From Endothia cerciana (taxonomy: Eukaryota > Ascomycota > Sordariomycetes > Diaporthales > Cryphonectriaceae), in the NCBI GenBank assembly GCA_026119935.1, contig JALRMH010000148.1:1-10284 (forward strand): 10,284 bases of DNA, read 5' to 3'. Position numbers and translations under genes: made by a program. The notes under the pieces are model-generated. The model did not search any database. It had not been told where the DNA came from and was given only the letters and a program-made list of their open reading frames with translations. This document shows, piece after piece, positions 7,765-10,284 of the stretch. How positions within the stretch are numbered: position 1 is the stretch's first letter; each line of letters begins with the position of its first letter.

Positions 7765-8231
7765 ATTTTAAAAAAAAAAAAAAAAAAAGAGCCTAATAGC
7801 AAAGCTATAAATAAAAGCTTATACTATTTTCAAGTTATAATAGTTGTCGATTAGCTACTCTACTATTTGCTATCTTTTATATAGCTAATATAAAGTTTAG
7901 TTATTATTTGTTTAGACTTGCTTATAATTTAAAAAAAAAAGCTTAATAGCAAAGCTATAAATAAAAACTTATACTACTTGCAAGCTATATAGTTATTAAT
8001 TAGCTGCTCTGCTATCTGCTATTTTTTATATAGCTAGTATAGAGTTTAATTATTATTTATTTAAACTTGCTTATATTTAAAAAAAAATTTAATAACAAAG
8101 CTATAGATAAAAATTTATACTACTTGCAAGCTATATAGTTATTAATTAACTGCTCTGCTATCTGCTATTTTTTATATAGCTAATATAAAGTTTGATTATT
8201 ATTAGTCTAGATTTGCTTATATTTAAAAAAA
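7765..8231 (+). repeat. Tandem array of about 146-150 bp units, each ending in an A run
   Basis: After the rest of the interrupted unit (ATTTTA and 18 A, to 7788), three units start at about 7791 (GCCTAATAGC), 7941 (GCTTAATAGC) and 8087 (ATTTAATAAC), with lengths of about 150, 146 and 145. Shared landmarks are AAAGCTATA, an ACTTGCAAG block, CTGCTATTTTTTATATAGCTA and TTTAGACTTGCTTAT before ATTTAAAAAAA. Most differences between units are transitions. The A run at each unit end could mean head-to-tail SINE-like copies or a satellite with an A tract. No protein frame is seen. Confidence 0.85.
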
Positions 8232-8896
8232 CAAGCTAGCTAACAAGTAAAAATCTGCGCTATATCTCTTTTATATTAGTGCTTTAACTATTTATACAAG
8301 CTAGCTAATTATACTTTTAGTTTATTTTATACTAGCGTTTCTATACTGCTAGCTGTACTAGCAAAGTTAAATATTTCAAACTTATTTTATAACTTACTTC
8401 TCTAGATCTTTTTCTCTTTTTATTATAATAACAACAACAACTACTATTATAACTAAATATATTAATTCTTTTAAAGCCTTTTAAAGCTTTTTAAAGCTCT
8501 TTAAAGCTTTTTAAAAACCTCTTTAGTACTCTTTATATCTATTTCTTACCTTTTTTATATACTTGCAGACCTTATTTTATATATATATCTTAGCAGCTTT
8601 CCCTTAGCTAAATCCGCTTTAGCTAGCTATTTTAAAGACTATTTATATAGCCTAGAATACTTAGATGCATACTTTCTACTCTTTTTTTATTATTAAAACT
8701 ACTTTGTTTCTCTTAAGCTTTATATCTTTACAGCTTGTATTTTACTTTATATCTAGTTAATCTTTTTTTAAAAAGCTAGCTAGTAAAGCAGTCTCGCTTT
8801 AACTTAAACCCTTAGCTAATAAATCAGCTCTCCTGCCCTACTTGCTCTTTTTTATTTTTTTTTATTTTTATTTTTATTAATCTTTTTTAAATATAA
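8232..8896. other. Non-coding AT-rich stretch with short repeated motifs
   Basis: No protein or RNA gene is visible. CAAGCTAGCTAA occurs at about 8232 and 8297, and related GCTAGCTA motifs recur near 8620 and 8775. An AAC run lies at about 8429-8442, and (T)nA simple sequence at about 8850-8882. These look like remnants of older repeats that I cannot identify. Confidence 0.55.
8467..8516 (+). repeat. Microsatellite, about five copies of a 10-bp unit
   Basis: CTTTTAAAGC-like units (CTTTTAAAGC, TTTTTAAAGC, TCTTTAAAGC, then a variant) follow each other at a 10-base period. The TTTAAA core is itself a palindrome. Replication slippage is the simplest origin. Confidence 0.75.
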
Positions 8897-8950
8897 TTGA
8901 TTCTAAATATACTAAAAAACCTTTTAGACAGAATAAAGCAAATAAGTGCT

Positions 8951-9485
8951 ATGCTATCTAAGAAAGCTGCTGCTGCTAGCAGAAAGAGCAAGAAGGCTAT
9001 TTATAATACTATTAGAATTACTGCTGTTAGTAGTACTACCCTACTAAGCACTCTTGCTAATAGCTAGCTTGAATCTTTTAATACAGCTAAGAAGAAGAGC
9101 TGCTTTATTAAAACAGCTATAGATAAAGCAGCAACTGCTGCTGCTTATAAAAAACTAGATAAAAAGATTAAAAGTTAAGTCTAGGTTGCTCTAAATAAAA
9201 AGATGTTTTATTTTAATTTAATTAGCTTAGCCTTATTTAAAACTAATACTATTAAAGCCTTGCAGCTGCAGCAAGCTTATAACTTTATTAAAAGCTTAAA
9301 CTATTGCTTTATCAAGCTCTTTTAATAACTTAAAGACTTTGCTTATTACTCTTTTATTCTAATTAAAAAACTCTATATAAGTAAGATATATAAAGCTAAA
9401 TATATAAAGTAAGTAGTTATATTAAACTTTTATATCTATAAGACTTGTATTTTTATAAAGCTAAATTAGACTTCTTTTTTTAAAA
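8951..9485 (+). pseudogene. Decayed Lys/Ala-rich reading frame, unrecognised
   Basis: From ATG at 8951 the frame opens MLSKKAAAASRKSKKA and runs 38 codons to a TAG at 9065-9067; it stays open upstream to a TAA at 8894-8896, so the start could lie further left. Beyond the first stop it continues protein-like (FNTAKKKSCFIKTAIDKAAT, KKLDKKIKS, KALQLQQAYNFIKSLN), broken by TAG/TAA codons that would be Gln or Trp, to about 9485. The N-terminal third is very basic with many GCT Ala codons; the rest is richer in aromatic and hydrophobic residues. The stop pattern matches the RIP damage in pol, so this was probably part of another repeated element. I do not recognise the family, and the 3' end is not defined. 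Confidence 0.4.
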
Positions 9486-9569
9486 GCTTTATTATATAAT
9501 ATTAGAGTTTCCGGAACTTAAGCGTTATAAATATCTTTATTTATACTAAAGGTAAGTTAACTCTCTTTT

Positions 9570-9850
9570 TTGCCTTTCTTTTTCTTTCCTCTTTTTTCCT
9601 CTCTTTTTAAAATTTTTTCTTTCTTTTTCTTTTTCTCTATCTTTTCTTTTTTAGCTATCTCTAGACTTAATTAAGCCTAAAAATCCAGCTTTTGACTTTA
9701 AGGATTTCAAGACTTAATTAAGTCTAGAGCTATTAAAAAGCCCCCTCTCTTTTTTAAAAAAAAAAGATTTCTACTCTATAATTTTAAGATTTAATTAAGT
9801 CTAGAGCTATTAAAAAAAAGCAAAGCAGAAAAAAAGAGAAAAGGCAGAGG
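9570..9850. repeat. Foldback: pyrimidine-rich left arm, purine-rich right arm
   Basis: 9570-9653 is nearly all C and T; 9816-9855 is nearly all A and G and resembles its reverse complement. Between them lies a sharper hairpin: 9659-9686 pairs with 9702-9729 over 28 bases with about three mismatches, around a 15-base loop. The core CTAGACTTAATTAAG is close to palindromic. The right-arm end AAGACTTAATTAAGTCTAGA is repeated at 9786-9816 with one or two changes. This looks like a MITE-like or foldback remnant. No target duplication was found. Confidence 0.5.
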
Positions 9851-9855
9851 GAAGG

Positions 9856-10284
9856 ATTAAATAAGGTAACTATTAGAGTTAAAGCTAACTTATAATATAC
9901 TGTTTTATTTAATAGCTATCTCTTTTTTTGTTTTCTTTACTCTTCTTAGTTTTTTTTTTTTCTTTTTTTTTTTCTTCTTTTTCTTTTCTTCTTCTATTAA
10001 TCTAGCTTCTCTTTTCCGCTCTCTTTAGACTTAACTGCGCTGAGAAATCGCATTAGCTTTATAAAATATAATTAAACCTAGCGTTATTAAAAAAAAAAAA
10101 AAAAAGGAAATCTAAAGTTTAAAGCTTAAATTATAAAATATTAATCTTTTTATATTAAGTTTATAACTTCTTAACTCTATATATAAATTAATTAATAATA
10201 TAAAGAATATTTAATTATATAATTAGTTTAAAATTTTTATTACTTTTAAAATAATAAAATTAGCTCTAGCACTTATAAGATTAT
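9856..10284. other. Low-complexity AT-rich right end
   Basis: No gene is visible. It holds a long pyrimidine tract (about 9916-10012), an A run at about 10089-10105, and AT-rich sequence with few C or G to the end of the window. TAGCTATCTCT near 9911 repeats a motif seen at 9653, hinting at a second foldback copy. Confidence 0.55.

Noticed and set aside
7765..8231. CRISPR array
   Set aside because: The units repeat as a whole, with no constant repeat and unique spacer pattern, and the organism is a fungus.
9552..9654. Spliceosomal intron (GTAAGT at 9552, pyrimidine tract, TTTTAG at 9652-9654)
   Set aside because: The donor and acceptor look right, but the pyrimidine tract is one arm of the foldback, no convincing branch site is near the acceptor, and no coding sequence resumes after it.
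1..10284. Mitochondrial DNA because of the AT richness
   Set aside because: No mitochondrial gene, tRNA or intron core is visible; the content is a nuclear chromovirus with a target duplication and RIP-type damage.

Overview
The window is AT-rich fungal chromosomal DNA dominated by one complete but dead LTR retrotransposon (286-7759). Fungal origin, most likely a filamentous ascomycete (Pezizomycotina), is inferred from three things: a chromodomain-bearing Ty3/gypsy element (chromovirus); pervasive C-to-T and G-to-A change of the kind left by repeat-induced point mutation (RIP); and flanks that are equally AT-rich and gene-poor. Nothing allows a genus to be named.

Layout. 1-285 is non-coding left flank, ending in a partial copy of a repeat that continues on the far side of the element. 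The element is bounded by a 5-bp target duplication CTTGC (281-285 and 7760-7764) and two LTRs of identical length (437 bp, 286-722 and 7323-7759), which start TG and end CA (TA in the RIP-altered ends). Between them lie, in order: a short leader; a gag reading frame with a decayed CCHC zinc knuckle; a pol reading frame in the -1 frame relative to gag, encoding protease, reverse transcriptase, RNase H, integrase with a GPY/F module, and a C-terminal chromodomain; then a convergent antisense reading frame (7232 down to 6582, minus strand) with a CxxC motif and a coiled-coil-like middle; then a polypurine tract. Every protein frame is broken by TAG and TAA codons, but gag and pol can each be read through without a visible indel, so the damage is almost all point transitions.

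Right of the element, 7765-8231 holds a tandem array of about 146-150 bp units, each ending in an A run; the retrotransposon landed inside one unit, just before its A run. 8232-8896 is non-coding, with a 10-bp microsatellite at 8467-8516. 8951 to about 9485 is a decayed Lys/Ala-rich reading frame that I do not recognise. 9570-9850 holds a foldback structure with long pyrimidine and purine arms. The rest, to 10284, is low-complexity AT-rich DNA.

How the parts work together (known for the family): Gag forms the particle, protease cuts the polyprotein, RT and RNase H copy the RNA into DNA between the primer-binding site and polypurine tract, integrase inserts the DNA, and the chromodomain is thought to steer it to heterochromatin. 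The role of the antisense product is unknown. No intact gene of any kind is visible in the window.
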